A stretch of 64,000 nucleotides of DNA from Ectobius pallidus. Its lineage: Eukaryota > Arthropoda > Insecta > Blattodea > Ectobiidae. The notes beneath the pieces are model-generated. The model did no database searches and was not told where the DNA came from. It saw nothing but the letters and a program-made list of their open reading frames with translations. The stretch spans positions 160,382,532-160,446,531 of the forward strand of contig CAXKWD010000001.1 of NCBI GenBank assembly GCA_964059195.1, given 5' to 3'. Shown one piece after another: positions 1 to 14,600 of this stretch (the first letter of the stretch is position 1; each line of letters begins with the position of its first letter). The position numbers and the translations under genes were made by a program.

Positions 1-985
1 GGTTATGACACACCGTTCAATACTCAGAATAAGCATAAACATATAGAAAATTAATTTTGCATACTGTTGTTGAAAGTTCTTTGTTTTGCTTCCAATCGCG
101 TATTTACTGGACAGTTTTATGATAGAAAAACACAATCTAAATTTCGTTTCATGTTTGTTGCTGGATGCGAATAAACATTTAAACAAATTCCATATGTACA
201 ATATCAGCAACAACACCGAGCGAATAACTGTCAATTCGCAAACACAAATTATGTCTATGTAAGGATAAACGCGACATGCATGTGTCAAAACATAACCACA
301 TTACTAGTTCATGTATCAAACACACAGTGCTCTAGGCTGCTGATCTAATGGTGGAAAACTATGCTAATTATACACAGGAAATTGCAAGAAATGGTTATTA
401 GCCTAATGTACTCGTATAATATGTAGATATACGATTTTATACAGTAAGTGAATAAATTTCGGGCATATAATAAAAGTGAGTAGATTAGTCAAACAACAGA
501 AGATTATTATGAAAAATGATTGTTTAAAATAACCATCTTGGTGCCACAATCAAATAATCAGGAATGAAGGGTTATGCTGACGACGAAGTACTATGATTAT
601 TCTCAACGTATGATTTTATTAAGTACTGAGTATTAGGCCTATATAAATATGCAAGTAAAGAGTTTTTAATTCACTTCTTCACTTAGTGCTGAGTTTACAT
701 TGTTGATAACTTTTTTCTATTTTTCCTGTGTTTATACTCCTTTTAGCTTCTAGGCTATATCAGGAGTTCGGGATCTGTGTCTGTACAGTAGGGTAGGCCA
801 AGGAACTATTGCTTGTCAATTGTTTCTATTGCCGGTGTATTTTAATGTAGTAAATTTCAACTGATATTTAATTTAAATGGATATGATACAGGATATGAAA
901 TGGTGAGGATGATTCATGGTATGTAAAGTATCCAATTCGGTATTTGTCTTTACAACTGGGGCAACCATAAAAAAAAACCATGTCA
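1..985. other. AT-rich stretch, nothing recognised
   Basis: No coding, repeat-end or RNA signal that I can support. It contains one copy of the TAGGCCTA palindrome (634-641) discussed in the findings. Confidence 0.5.
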
Positions 986-1060
986 AATTGGACGGCCACG
1001 GGATTTGAACCTGGGACCTCCAGAATGCGAATCCAAGACGTTACCATCTCGGTCGCTCGG
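969..1060 (-). repeat. tRNA-derived SINE head (tRNA-like sequence)
   Basis: Read on the minus strand, 1060 to 990 resembles a tRNA. An A-box-like stretch (ACCGAGATGGTAAC) lies near 1041-1055 and a perfect B-box GGTTCAAATCC lies at 1001-1011. A seven-base anticodon-like loop TTCGCAT sits between arms that pair only with G-U help. The acceptor arms pair at only about four of seven positions and the T-stem is broken, so a working tRNA is unlikely. About 10 bases further on is a run of about ten T on this strand, which could act as a Pol III terminator. A SINE head or tRNA pseudogene fits best. Confidence 0.55.
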
Positions 1061-1547
1061 TTGTTTATAACTTGAACGTAATCAGTCATAATCTTATCTA
1101 ATAATTTAAAATAAAATAAAATACTCTTATAGTAAAGAATAAGTGCTGGAAATATAAAACTATTACATTTACGATAACCTAGAATTATGGTTGTGGCAAT
1201 CGTTGTCTTAGATACAAATGTATTTGTAATTCTATTTCTTTTTACTTTTACAATTTGATGTGTTTTTATTTACTTGTACAAGTGTTGAAAGTTTATTTTG
1301 CAATGAATGTTTACATGCATTCAGGGTATAGATTTACTGCATAAAAATGAGTTAAGAGTGTTTACAACATTGTATGTAATGTTCAGCTTTTATAAATAAG
1401 TAAACGTGTTAATATAGTTAAAATATTAATCGCATCTCTTGCAAGTATTTCACATCAAATTGTATTCTAACACAATTTATTACTGGCCACGGAAAGACTA
1501 AAAGTTACCTGCAACGTTTTCACCTAGAGTCACCCGATTGATTTATT

Positions 1548-1757
1548 TGCAAATGTGAAATGTCAGAAGAAACAATATTCCACCTGCTGTTCCAGTGCAG
1601 TCGTCAACACACCAGAACATATATTTTACTGGGACATCTCGACTATTGTGAAATCAATTATTCCCAGCTATTGACAAATGATTCATCAAATCATGTTGCA
1701 CCTCTTCTTTTATATCCTTTATTTCTAGCATTTATTCATCAATTTAAATGTTTGTCA
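1548..1757 (+). pseudogene. non-LTR retrotransposon C-terminal remnant (possible)
   Basis: The frame opening upstream of the Met at 1560 reads CKCEMSEETIFHLLFQCS, a C-x-C...H....C zinc-knuckle-like pattern. This pattern is typical of the region after the RNase H or RT domain in I/Jockey/R1-type LINEs ('...C.C...E...H.LF.C'). An in-frame stop lies just upstream, and only about 70 codons are open. No partner domain is nearby, so it is a short 3' scrap at best. The family assignment rests on this one motif. Confidence 0.45.
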
Positions 1758-1848
1758 TAAGCTAATTTATTTGTTTGATTTTGTATGTGTATTTATAACC
1801 GAAACATGCATTTGGTGAAATAAGGTTCAAATAGTCTTTAGATAAAAA

Positions 1849-1882
1849 ATATATATATATATATATATATATAATAATAATA
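1849..1882. repeat. (AT)n/(ATA)n microsatellite
   Basis: About 12 AT units run directly into several ATA units. Confidence 0.95.
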
Positions 1883-4470
1883 AAGTTCAAAATGAAGATA
1901 ATTTTTAGCTCTTAAGTCCCTCGTATTAGATGACCAATTATGTTCAAAGTAACAATTAAAGTATTACAGTTTGTAGAGAAGATAATTATGTAAAAAGGTA
2001 CATTTGCTTTGCGTAATAATATAATGTTAGGTATTCCCATTGCTCAATTCAATTTGCTAGTCGCATGTAATGGCAGTGAGCTGTCATTAACTAGATCTTG
2101 ATTTAATAAGACTACCTTTTGATCCCTTTAATTCCATGTTATACTACTTCTACCAATATACAAGCACAGAAGAAGTTAATGAGTAGAAGAATCTTCCAAT
2201 GTCAATCACCAGTTTCTTGAACTTACAGGATGTTTAAAACTAGTTTATGAAAATATCGGAAGTAATTTAACGAGCTTAGAATAAACTATCATAAGACGAT
2301 GACTTGATCTAACGTCTGCTAATATGGGAATGATTACTAAGTAACTTCTGCAAAGTTGCAAACGACATAGGAATATCTTAGAAAATAAAAGTGAAGTTCC
2401 TAAAATAATATCCAAAGCAGTATGTACAAACTTCCATAATATTACTATTAATAGTAACAAACATTAACACCTGTAAACTGAACAGAACAGTAAATATAGT
2501 AAATATATTAAGAATGTGAAAATTCTTGAAGGTTAAATATTTGCCCAAATCCAAATTATTATTAATTCTTGGAATTAATTAGACAGTGCTGTATGATCAG
2601 AATGCAAGACCTATGAAGAAAAAAGTTCAATTATACTGTCAACAGATCAAAAAACCTTCAAAAGGTGTCTTGAAATAAGTACACGGTACTTTAAAAGAGA
2701 ATTTCTTCCATGTTCTTGGTTGAATCAACCATTACAACTGACTTCTCAAGTCAGAGGTTATTGGTTACCTATAAGAACAAGAAGATCCTCTTATAATGAA
2801 ATTTCTGTACCCTGCTTTATCTATAAAAATCATCTCCATTTAGGCATTTCTGAAAGCTTATAATGCTGATGAAAGGAAAGAATGCACGGAGGGAAAGGTT
2901 TGGAAAATGAAAAGAAATGAAAGAATCCTATAACCATTGAATCTTATGCGACCCTTAATTTAGAATCCCAATTATCGTTTGGTTTTCTCATCACCGCCGA
3001 CGTAGGGGAAATGAAAGCAGAAATAGAAGTTGAGAAAAGAAGCAGAGGGATTGATAAAATGCTTAGAAAAGAAGGGAAAGGCGGCGAAGGTCGAGCCAAG
3101 GAAAGAAGTGGCTCCGATGAAAAGAATGGGAGACATTGCTAAAGAAATATTAGACGACCGTGCCAAGACTGGCAAAATCCCCGCACTTTTACCCCTCTCA
3201 CTCGACAGAGCTTTCCAAAAGAACTCCAGTTTCATCCCCTTTCTCCACTGCATATGAGTGTGGCATAAGGATTGAACTTGCATTTTCTGCAAACACGTAT
3301 TTGAAGAGGTTCCTTCGAGTTCTTAAGACTGCAATTCAAGAAGTGTGATGCAATATAAAGACGGTTCACTGGCACAAATTGTATTTTCAATATACTCCCT
3401 GGATATTTTATTGTAAAGCACTTGAAAGTGCTTTGTGATACTCTGTGTTGGGGAACCAGTTATGTTGCCAAAAACATAATTTTTACATAATCCGGACTCA
3501 CTGTTGATGTTGTTTGTTTTGATTATTCAACGACGGTTGTGTATTGCTCTTTAGGACTCTAATCGTCACCATTCTGACGGAATTTTTCCGTACGGAAGGT
3601 TTTTTGTGCTTATAATTCTTCATCCTTGGATCTGTCACTTTTACGCAGTAATATTGATGACCTCTGGTCAGTAACCAAGTGGTCAATTAGAGCTAAGAGC
3701 TGTTAGAATCGAAATTTTGCACAACATAATCTTTATACATGGAAAAAACATAGGAATATAGGCAATTTTTCACCGTCTCAAGATGAAGGTCTTTTTTCAT
3801 AATTTGCACAATATCCGTCCTTGCCAATATTTAGCGAAACCATGGCCAAACTTTATCAAGTCGATTGTTCTTTGTATGTCCACAAACAAAACAAAATGTC
3901 AAGAGAAAGCAAAGTAGGCGTAATCTTGCTAGAAAGTCGATAAAAGCCAGAACAATATCATCCCTACAAGGAAATTAACCGAAATACTGCCCGGCGCGTG
4001 GCGACGGAATAGTACGAGTTTATAATAAAGATACAATGAAGAAAAAATCATGAAATATTTCCTTGATTTCTTTCAGGTATGGAGGAATACTGTAAATAGC
4101 TGTACAGACAAGTATTATAATTATTGTATTTTATAAATAAAACAACTGTAAAGATGCGATATATGAATTAAATAACATTGCAAACGCTGTAATTCTAAAA
4201 TGGTAATAAAAATACAATGGAATTCTATGGTGAATTAACGGATAGAAGAAAATTTTTATAGGGGAAATTAAACTATCCAACAAGTAATCCAATGATTGGG
4301 ATCTTAGCTGTACTAAAAGAAGTCTATATATATAGATCTACTTTGCCCAATAAAGTATATATCTTTGTAAATTACGGATATATTCCTATGAATCAAGTTC
4401 TCCGCTTTATAAGGGGACGTTGTTAATTAATAAAATGACCAAGAGGTTACGATTGAGTACTTTAATTTTC
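1883..4470. other. no recognised gene
   Basis: This is unassigned AT-rich DNA. A lysine-rich open frame at 3030-3257 on the plus strand (75 codons) has somewhat higher GC than its surroundings, but it shows no family motif and no splice or start context that I can defend. A minus-strand frame overlaps it. Confidence 0.45.
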
Positions 4471-4870
4471 TTGAAATAAATTACGTCTATGGTTACTCTT
4501 GAAAATATGGCACTGTTGTCGAAAAGAATAAGAACTGAAAATTATATTAAAACAAAGTTGAAAATCAACAGCAAATGGAAAAAATAAATAAACTTTAATA
4601 AGAAAGAAAACTAGGAATACTCAGATGAGTCAGAAGTAAAGAAAAACAAAAGGGAGAAGAAGCGAAATAATTGAAATAAATTACGTCTATGGTTACTCTT
4701 GAAAATATGGCACTGTTGTCGAAAAGAATAAGAACTGAAAATTATATTAAAACAAAGTTGAAAATCAACAGCAAATGGAAAAAATAAATAAACTTTAGTA
4801 AGAAAGAAAACTAGGAATACTCAGATGAGTCAGAAGTAAAGAAAAACAAAAGGGAGAAGAAGCGAAATAA
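4471..4870. repeat. 200-bp tandem direct duplication
   Basis: Copy 1 is 4471-4670 and copy 2 is 4671-4870, adjacent with no spacer. They differ at one position in my reading (A at 4598, G at 4798). The sequence is AT-rich, contains no long open frame, and has no recognisable repeat-family motif. The near-identity points to a recent local duplication, or possibly an assembly artefact. Confidence 0.95.
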
Positions 4871-6413
4871 TAGAAGCCGATGGCTAATGAAAACTGTCAT
4901 GATCAAGAAATGGGATAAAATTATATTTTTAAAAAGAGGAGTAACTGGAGATAGATGAGGAGGAGAAAGAGCAGAAGAATAAAATAGAGGATTCGCTAAA
5001 TTAGATGGTATTTATTGAGTTGCTTGTTTATGTATAAGAAGTATTCACAACAATTAAATCTTATAACAAAATTATACGTCACAGTAACTGCAATAAAGGT
5101 AGATTTAAAGTCAAATTGACAAGCAAAAACCCAACATAATCTCCTATATGCTATGCTGTGCCATTCGCTTTGCAACCTACAGTGAATCTGTAGATAACAT
5201 GTCGCCAACTAACGTTTAATGTTTATTGAAAACTGATATCACCCACGTCTTGCACTATCTGTTTTTGTACCGTGTAGTGGTTCCATAGGTACCCAGCTAA
5301 ACTAATGGTTAAAGTTTATTTTACCGCACTGCAAGATATCGTTGAACAAGGTTACATTCACAATCCTCCAAGATTTCTGTGTTGAATCCTTCTACAAACC
5401 ATCCCACACCTTGTAAAGCTCCACTGTACCTTACCTTAGAAAATGTAAGAGCGCATTTGCCCTCTCTGCTCATTCCAGAGCGACGATTTGTGGGCACCGA
5501 TTAGGCCAAGTGAGAGGAAGAGAGAAAAGGGGGAGGATTAAAGTGAATCATGATCCAGGGGCGGTGATTTTCACAGGGAACTGTAAAAGGGGGGAATAGT
5601 AGGGGGTGAGGCGAACGAGTGCAACATGGAAGGACCATCGTGCTCGAAGGTAGAAAAGGACACGAGGCTAATCACCTGCACTTAAACTATCCCACAGTAA
5701 ACGCTTAATCTAGCTTTATTTCACGTTCCTTTACTATTACAAAAGGAAATGGGAAGAGTATGAGGAGAACGAGAGTGAAGGAGATAAAAATGTGGGAGAA
5801 AGAGAGTTACAGAAGGAGATAGAGGAAAGGAAGGGAAGAGGAGAGAATGAAAGACAAAACATAACTTACAGTGGACAGGAAAAGTAGGCTTACATCGTCT
5901 TATATGTTATTATCTTTACATGTACATTGAAATTTCCTTTCGATCTCATCCAGTGACACCTTCACGGAAATAACGCCTTCACTCAACCCTTAACAGCATT
6001 AGACTATGTAAGAATCTTTTCGGAATAAGAGGCTAAGCTATCCATCTTAAAAGGAGCTGCTGAAAATTTAGTCGTTAGTACTATCTGCTTCCATTTTATG
6101 GTTACAAAGAACCCATTTCGAAAAAGAAAATTTTCTCCTTCTTAATCTAAAATCCTTATACGACGCTTTCATTAGCACTGAAACATAATATATCAAGCAC
6201 ATGCAGATTGTCGCCATGTGTTTTTGATGCTAAAATGTAGAAGAAGGACTCGCTAATTAGTATAATGCTGGGAATTTTAGTATAATTTGTGACTGGAAGT
6301 AATACAGTGTTAATAAATCAGATTTATATTCAAAGCTTTCATTCTGATGTGTTAATTTTTCCCCTTGTTTATGGACCCTTAGTCGGATTTTACTTACCAT
6401 GAAATACTATCGA

Positions 6414-6450
<37 letters not shown>

Positions 6451-8285
6451 CTTATTATAAAATTTAGAAATAAAGAGCGTACGAGTGATTATGTTAATAT
6501 TAAATAAATTCAACAAACTGATTGTTTTAATTTTGTAACTTTAAATCCCAATGTATATTGTTAAGTCTCGCAAACTCTTATTTGGTTACCTAATGTGATT
6601 GTCTTTTGTGTCACGACTCCATATTATGTATCTTATGACCAGCAATAGCCACAAACATCACAACATCTTACTTGCACTGGCGTTTCTGTCTCTAGGGTAT
6701 GTTCATTTCGATCTTTCCATCTCCATGTGTACTCTGTAGCAAAATATGTTTAACATTTTCACTGTTACTGTCATAGGCCTGCATTATGTATAATGCAACG
6801 CCGCGAAAAACTGCATACAAGCAAAGATGTAAGTTAAATAGTGAAATCATTTACGTTAAAATATGAGGATTTTTATCTTCTTATTGCGGTTAACATTACT
6901 AGGAAACAGCTACGCCAAATAAATTTTCCGAACTAATTTCAAACTTATAACCCACTGATGCATACATTTCACAAATGTTTATAAAATAACACTATAAACA
7001 CGCCTTTTAAAGGGTCAATGGTTATCATTTTTTTGTACGAAGTTTGTTCAACTATCTGAATTTAAACCCTCTTGAGACTTAGACACGATAACCGAAAACT
7101 TCATGAAAAGTGTGAAAAGTAGCGGAATTTGCCAAAATGCATGTTCAAACTTTAAATTTTCTTACTTCTTCGAAAATTTCAACTTTGTTGTTAAAAAATA
7201 ATTACATTATGTACATTGTGGTCATTTCCCTTCATTATTATTAACCAGTGGAATAACAGACAGAAAAAAGGCTACCTTCGGATCCTTTATGAACCTTACG
7301 TCTAAATTTAGTCTATTGACAAGATTGCTAAAACAAAGCATTGGTACGCATCCATTATATACTAATAAGGTCTGTTAAATGCAACTTAGAGGTGATATAT
7401 ATAGCTAATTCTTACTGAGAATATTGATTAGTTTTATAGACTGTTATAATTTCTCCAACTTAAGGATTTGGTAAATTTTCTTATATATTTAAATCTTTGT
7501 AATGTATTTTTTATACCCTTCTAACTTAAAAAAGTCAAGGCTTACTGGTACCATTACTAAGCACGAGCTGAGATCACTCAGGAATGTACTCTTGTAGATT
7601 ATGTATGTTTAATTTTTAGATTCAGGTGACTTCAAAACGTGTAAATAAGCTTCAGACTCCCCAATTGAATTTCTGGGTCGAAAAGTACTTTTTTTACCTA
7701 TAGAACCTTTGATAAGGGTAGAGGAATAAAAATTGTCATTCCTTATATTTATATAAGCTTAATGTTCGATAATGGAAATTCAGTTTTTATCCGCGATGCG
7801 CTGTGAATGTTGTGCACGAAGATTAGGTAGTAATAACAGTGATGCCTTGGATAAAGCAGACTAGATTCTTGGAATTTCAAGGCAGTTTCTGCAAGCACCA
7901 CGTGCAATAAGTGATTATCATCCATTCCAATAAACGAGTCTCGGAATTAAGATCGTTTGAATGCTACGAGATTCTTGAACGTGTTTCACGTATTTCTCAT
8001 AACTTCGCTCTAAAGTCGGGACTGATTAAAACACACGTGAACTAGATGGTCTCACATTCCTGTATGTTAGTACTAATTGAACCATGATAAATAATTAATC
8101 GGTTTTATTTCTACGGGTATATAGGCCCTAATACCAAAATTGATTCTTGAGGCAACAAATTATTAGGTACATTTAAATCTAATTATATATTCTAAATTTT
8201 GTTTTGGACTAATGCAAATTTTTCTAATTTTAAAATAAAAATCACCTGTTTGGTTTTAGAAATGTCTTTTTCTTAGTTTAACTTC
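4871..8285. other. no recognised gene; purine-rich patches and a (TTA)n tract
   Basis: A G/A-rich patch lies at about 5505-5860, and a (TTA)n microsatellite at about 6416-6449. There is no coding or mobile-element signature that I can support. Confidence 0.5.
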
Positions 8286-8289
8286 TCCC

Positions 8290-8690
8290 GTTGTAGGGAT
8301 ATTTATTCGGCCTAATCCGACCGGGCAGAATTAACCTTACAATTTTGCGACCTGTCTGAAGAGGGATTACTTTGGATCATATACATATTTATTTGGTCAG
8401 ACAAGGACATCAAGAGTCTCCTCGGTTGGGTGATCAGCCCAATGCCGGGGCCACCTCCGAGACAACACGCACTTGGAACGAGACTCACCACTCGCACACA
8501 CACCCGTACCGAACAAGGCGCGGATGGGAAGAAGTTGATAATGACGGCCAGATGATATCTGGAGACCACAAGAACTTAAACACACCCTACATTCGTCTCA
8601 TAGGTGACTGAAATCCCCGGAAAAACTTCCAACGAGATAACTGGTCCCGATCAGGAATCTAACACGAGCCCACTACGCGTCTCAGGGTGG
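8290..8690 (-). repeat. interspersed repeat, family A (copy 1)
   Basis: The reverse complement of this segment resembles 43480-43890. Shared landmarks include a TATGTATATGATCC-like block, then AATCCCT, then GACAGGTCGC, and a GGAGGTGGCCCC-like block. It is GC-richer than its surroundings. Short open frames in it are not preserved between the two copies, so it is treated as a non-coding repeat of unknown class. Confidence 0.65.
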
Positions 8691-11600
8691 GCACGATGTC
8701 TTTTCATTAATTAAAATCTAATTGAATTTTAAAATACATATAAGTTTATATAACATTAAGTATAACTTATAGAAATGGAAATCTAAAATTTATTACATTT
8801 TGCCAAAAATGTCATATATCACAAGCTCATTTCAAACTGAATCTTACGTCGTTGCATACGACTGTTTTTGTTCATCCATAATTAAATTAATTGAAATTTT
8901 AGATTCATAAAAAAACGGAGACGGTTGACCTCAACAATCGCTGTTTGTTAGTTTTCGTCGTTCTCATCTTTCGCGATAGCTGGCAGTTGATGGCGTGCGG
9001 GTAAGTACTTAAGATACGACACATATAAAAAGCGTGGAATGAAAACTACCTTATACCATTACACGTAATACACGTAATAAAAAACCGTACGCTGAATAAA
9101 ATAACACACATTGCACAATAAATTATTGTCATTGCAATTTTTTATGCCAAACTCATGCCAGTTTACATTCTAACTTCACCATTTATGAATCCTAATGCTT
9201 ATTTAACTTCTTTACATAGCATATATATATATATATATATATTCCCAATAAATAGACATAATAACCGTAATAAATAATCTTGATCACAGTTATTTAAAGG
9301 TTCACCTGGCTTTATAATTATACGATCTAGAAAAATTACAGTTTAGATTCTAGAAGATGATGCTTCACAGCATACGACGGGAAGAGGATGAGGATAGTAA
9401 TATTAAAACGTGAAGCTTTATCGCTCGGCAAGTAATTAATTTTCCAGTCAACTGATGATTATTCACGTCATTTAATTTTAATTACATATATGTGGCGTTA
9501 GGTAGGAGAGCATGTCAACTTACTAAAGTGCATTATCATGAAACTCGATGTCAGCAATATCGACACAGCTCGGAATATAGGTCATAATTAGGACGTCGCT
9601 AAGATGTAGTGATTTCTGGAAAGGTTCTTCCTGATATTGAGTTGGAAATAACATTTTATTACTTTTAAACCATCGTCTTCAGTAATACTATAAACGATAT
9701 TATCGTAATACCGTAAAGTCAGTGGAAGTTAGCACACTTTAATCAATAACAACAAACGAAAGAGAAAAACATACGATTTCAAGAAGGTATCCTATGATTA
9801 ATTCTGAGCTGCTAGTGGCACAACCTTTAATATTATAAGAACCTTGGGTTGAACGCAAGAAATGTTCACCTGGGTTCAGTAGTTTAGCTTTAAATGCTAT
9901 TATATAATATAGGCCTACAATTTGTTTCATATAAGTGGACAAGAAATTTAATTTAATTTCCTACGATAGATATAATTATGAATATGAATACTCTAGAAAA
10001 GTATACTTAAAAGAATTTAAAACAATTGTTTTGTGATATTCAGTTATCTCTACTTTCAGAACTTAGGCCTAACATTGAATTTCATATATTTTATGAGAAT
10101 AACAATAATTATTGCACTAAAACAGTATTACAGCATCATAAACACAATCCTGTGTCTCCTTTATTCCTGATTCCCCTTTAACTATGTCTACAGCCACTCC
10201 TAATATGGCATAGTGAAATCATAGTAAATAATCACTGGGGGAATATACATTTTGACATGTAATTTAGTCACATTACCGTATGGTATGAGCAACAGATGCG
10301 AAGGAAAATATTACAGATGAAGGATATAAACATTATATCTAAAATAAAGGAGCAGGATAGAAAATAATTATGGTTTGCATAAATAGCACGGAATTCCAAA
10401 TAAGGATCATATTCGTATTTTTCAATCTAGGGAGGTATAGTAATTCTCTAGCAGGGAAATTTCTATTTACAGTGATGTGTTATAAGATTGTCAATGAGCC
10501 TACATTGTTATTATCACGCATGTCTGTATGTTGGAAATAGCTAATCAAGCAGAAAGCCATGACATTATAAGTTACATGCAAGATGAATGCTAACACAACA
10601 ATCGGCGGATTCCCCGTAAGTCACATGTTTGTATAAGCTTAGACTCACCCTACTCCACGAGTATCCAAGGAGACTGGCACAGATCGACCGTCCATTCAGT
10701 TAGGCTTTTTTAAAAGTATTATAGAGGGTAACTAAATTTGTTCAATAATCACTGTGAAAATCTACGAGAGAACAAGTAAGCCTACTATGATATATTTATG
10801 AAGAGTTAATGATTTAATGAGAACTTATAAGTCTCAGCGCTCAAGCGCTGTTGACATGCCGTTTGAAGAAAGAAATTTTAAGGCTTTGCTCGTCCCAATA
10901 TTCCCTTTGAGGATTCCGCTATAACACGAATTAGGTTTTTCCTATATGAGGTAGAATGAGAAGAATGAATGAGGTGGAAGGAGAAAGTCCTGTCCACTGT
11001 GCTAAGCTCCGCGCTCGTTAATGAAATTTCTTGAGACGAAAAGGATGCGAAAAGAATTTTCGCCAGCTTTTGTTCTACTTTCTTCTTAGCTGGTGCATGT
11101 GTATAGGAGCATGTGTGTGTTTTTTGTGAGTAAGAGTATGTGTGATATCATCGAGGAATGCAGTTAACATTATTTTCAATTTACAAGACGATGTTTAATA
11201 CACGTATTAACGAACTAATGTTTTCTAAAATGGTGGTTGGTTACGCAATCTTTTTCTCATTTCTGGGGAGTATGGCTCTGTTAGAACTGTTATTAAAGGG
11301 GATAAGTTGATAAAGACGGCAATAGAACTGAACGTGTTTATTTCGTTTCTACAATACAAAATCTTATTTATCCGATACAGCTAACATACAATAAACATGA
11401 TTTGTAGACTAGCTGACTGAATGATTCATGTTCGCTCTTGAATCACAATAGATTACTGTATTAAGATTTTCATCTCTCGTCCACATGTAGACATTTATTG
11501 AGCGCTCTAAGTGACGTAAAAGAAGAAAAGTTGATAATACAATTACCGGTATATAATTATACCTTAATTTATTTGACATTATAACTCCTTTATCTATCGT

Positions 11601-14600
11601 TAGTCAACCGTGATGTAAGTCATTCATGGTGTAACTTTTCACGCGTACATAATCAAAATAAAGGCTCCTGAAAATTTTCTATGTGAAGCATTTCTAATGG
11701 TGTTACACTTATACTCCCTTTACGTAGGAATTCTTCTTATCATGCAGATTCTAGTTATCAACTATCCTTCTTTTATCTATTCTTCCCCAATGTTTCGAAT
11801 AATTCTTTTAATCATAGATAGGGCTCGGAATTTTAGGTTTTTATAAACTCTGTTTTAGTTTATTAAACATATTCAAATAGTTATATTTTATTTTTTTAGA
11901 GTTTTCAGACGATTTTTTGGTTTCACTTTAGTAAGTACAATAAAATACATTTTATTTTTACTTAAATTCCCATGGCTCTGAACCACAAAACTGTAGGAAT
12001 GCCTTTTCTTAGTTTTACAATTGCCCCTGTCATTTTGAAGTCACCACAAACTCAACGCAAACGTTTCTCAATAATTATAATTAGCCTAATCTATCAATGT
12101 TTAGATTACTTCACTTTCGGCGTCAAATACTGTGAATGAACTACAAGTGTAAGCTTTTGAAGAATGCCTATAATTTGCTTTTAAAGAAACCAGGGATTTC
12201 AGTTCACTGAGAGATTTCCTTTACCGGGGCAATGGGGTACAAAATTACAAAACGCAATTTTATATTTTATCTTACAAAATAATATACTGGCAACAATGAG
12301 CAAGATGCTAAATGTAGACAGGTATTTAAAAAGTAACTGTAGTATAACAATAATAATTAGATTAATATTACAGTCATTATTGTCATTTTATCGAATTTTA
12401 ATTGAAAAGCAGTTTTAACAATTTTTATTTTTTAATGTCTTATTTAGCCATTTTTAGGTTTTATAAGATTGAGCTATGTGACTACCATGACAATGAAACG
12501 GATAATTATGTCAAAATATCACAGTTAGCTAGGAAGGAACAAAATTATTTAAAACCTAAGAATCCGGGCCCTACTGATAGAATAAGGGGTAAAATTATTA
12601 AATGAAGGTACTATTATATTAACATACCGGTACGGGACATGCCTTAACAAACCTCCTCCATCCTAATTCCACTCCACGACCAGTTTCCTTAGAGCATTAT
12701 GTTAGGGTAGTCTCAATACTCCTAGATGATTTTTCTTTTAGTTTGCTGATTTACAGCAGTGAAGAGCTCTCTAAAAAATCAACGGTATGAAAATAAGTGA
12801 AGTTTACTGTACAAAATTAACGGCGCGGAAATCCCTGTATGTAGGCCTACAAGAAAATCTCTACTGACAAGCCTCTCATATGGGCATATATTCGTAGAAT
12901 AAGAATCAGACTAAAGTAATTGTATTTTTTGTCATTTTCCTAACATACTTATAAATGAAATTAATTTTTAGAAGACTGCATATTATTCCTCTAATCTTCT
13001 CTTCGTCACCGACATGCCCGGCAGATAATCTATTTAATAGCTATACCAATTAGCTAACATCTCATCCAATAAGCGATCGATTAACCAATTAATTAATTAT
13101 AGATTTCTATGCCAGTACACCAATACGTAACCAACTGAATGCTTCACTTCCACGAATTAATTGCCAGGAAATTTTGTACAGTTTCTTCCTTAAGAAATTG
13201 CCTCTTTGTGTGTTCGCTACTAATGAACTTCATCTTTTACTAAAAGTATGTAAATTTTCCTTTAATAGATATAACTGTGTTATCACAGGTAAAAAAAATA
13301 GTTTATTTGATTTTATAATGTAGCTTATCGAAGAGAAGGTTGCAGCCCAATATCTATAACTATGTATGAAGTACGTTTGAGATTTTTCAGGGCATATAAA
13401 TTGGCATGCAAAACCCTTTTTCGCCATATTGATAAACATTTCAAGAGAAGTAATTTCAACGAAACGTTTCTTAGCAGTTTTTACTGGTAAATCATTTCCC
13501 ATATAAATCTAGAACATTTTACAGTAACTTCGTAACCTTGTCAAATTACTGCCAAGGGCCAGTAAAACAAGACGAATCGCAATGTAACAGACAATATTTA
13601 TTAGATATTTCGTTCGCTGTTATTACACTACAATATTTTAGTGATGGGGTTAGTCCTATGTCTATTTCTCTAGGATGGAATGTAATTAAAACACTTTTTA
13701 GGTTTTTGGGCTACGTTATTTACGTATTAAATACAAATATTTATCAGGTAATCCCACGAGAGATCACTAGTTTATCGATAGATTCAGGACTGCAAAGCAG
13801 GTACAAACTTATCTGATGAAACTCGTAATCTCGAGTGAGATTTATTAAGACTACTACAAGAATAAAATTTAACGGATTATACAAATAATAATTACTTTCT
13901 TATATAAAATTTAAAATAAAATCTGTCACCTGTGAGATCACGGCAAGCTATGAATCAATAATTGATTAATCGAATGAGTTACCAGATTATAACCGATCTA
14001 CCAATAGTGCATATGAAAAATAGCTAACCAAATTCAAATAAGCTAACATCAAAGCAGAATAATAATATACGAACTGGCTTGCCCCAAATCGAAATTGTGT
14101 TCTTAATTAACGTAAGTTATATTTAGATTATTTCAAATTCCAATCAAGCTATGTTGTATAAAATAATTTGTTTCTATTCTGTACTCTGGCAGCATAATGC
14201 CGTATTAATCACTTCATATTGATACCTAACGTTTCCAATAGCGAGCTGATGTTTTATCAGACGAAATCGCATCCTTGAGTTCATATCAAGCATAAAATAA
14301 GATAGATGTTTGTGTTTTGTCAATATCCAAGGCATTGCTAAACATTATTGCTCAATATGAATGGAATCGTCACCATAATATAAAGTTTAGAGTTTTATCA
14401 TAAAAGCAATTCTCACAAAAGTTTTATGGCGGCATTGCATGAACATCACTTCGTATTCGGAATGGAACTAAGGAAATTTTAGTATAATCTGTATGGAATT
14501 TAAAAAATTGTTTGTTTTTTTACAGTCATACATGTTTCAGGTAAATTGGGTATAAATTAATTTACCAGTAACTACTTAATACTTCCCCAAATAATTAAAA

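Noticed and set aside
990..1060. A functional tRNA gene on the minus strand
   Set aside because: The acceptor and T-stems do not pair well enough. A SINE head or pseudogene is more likely despite the good B-box.
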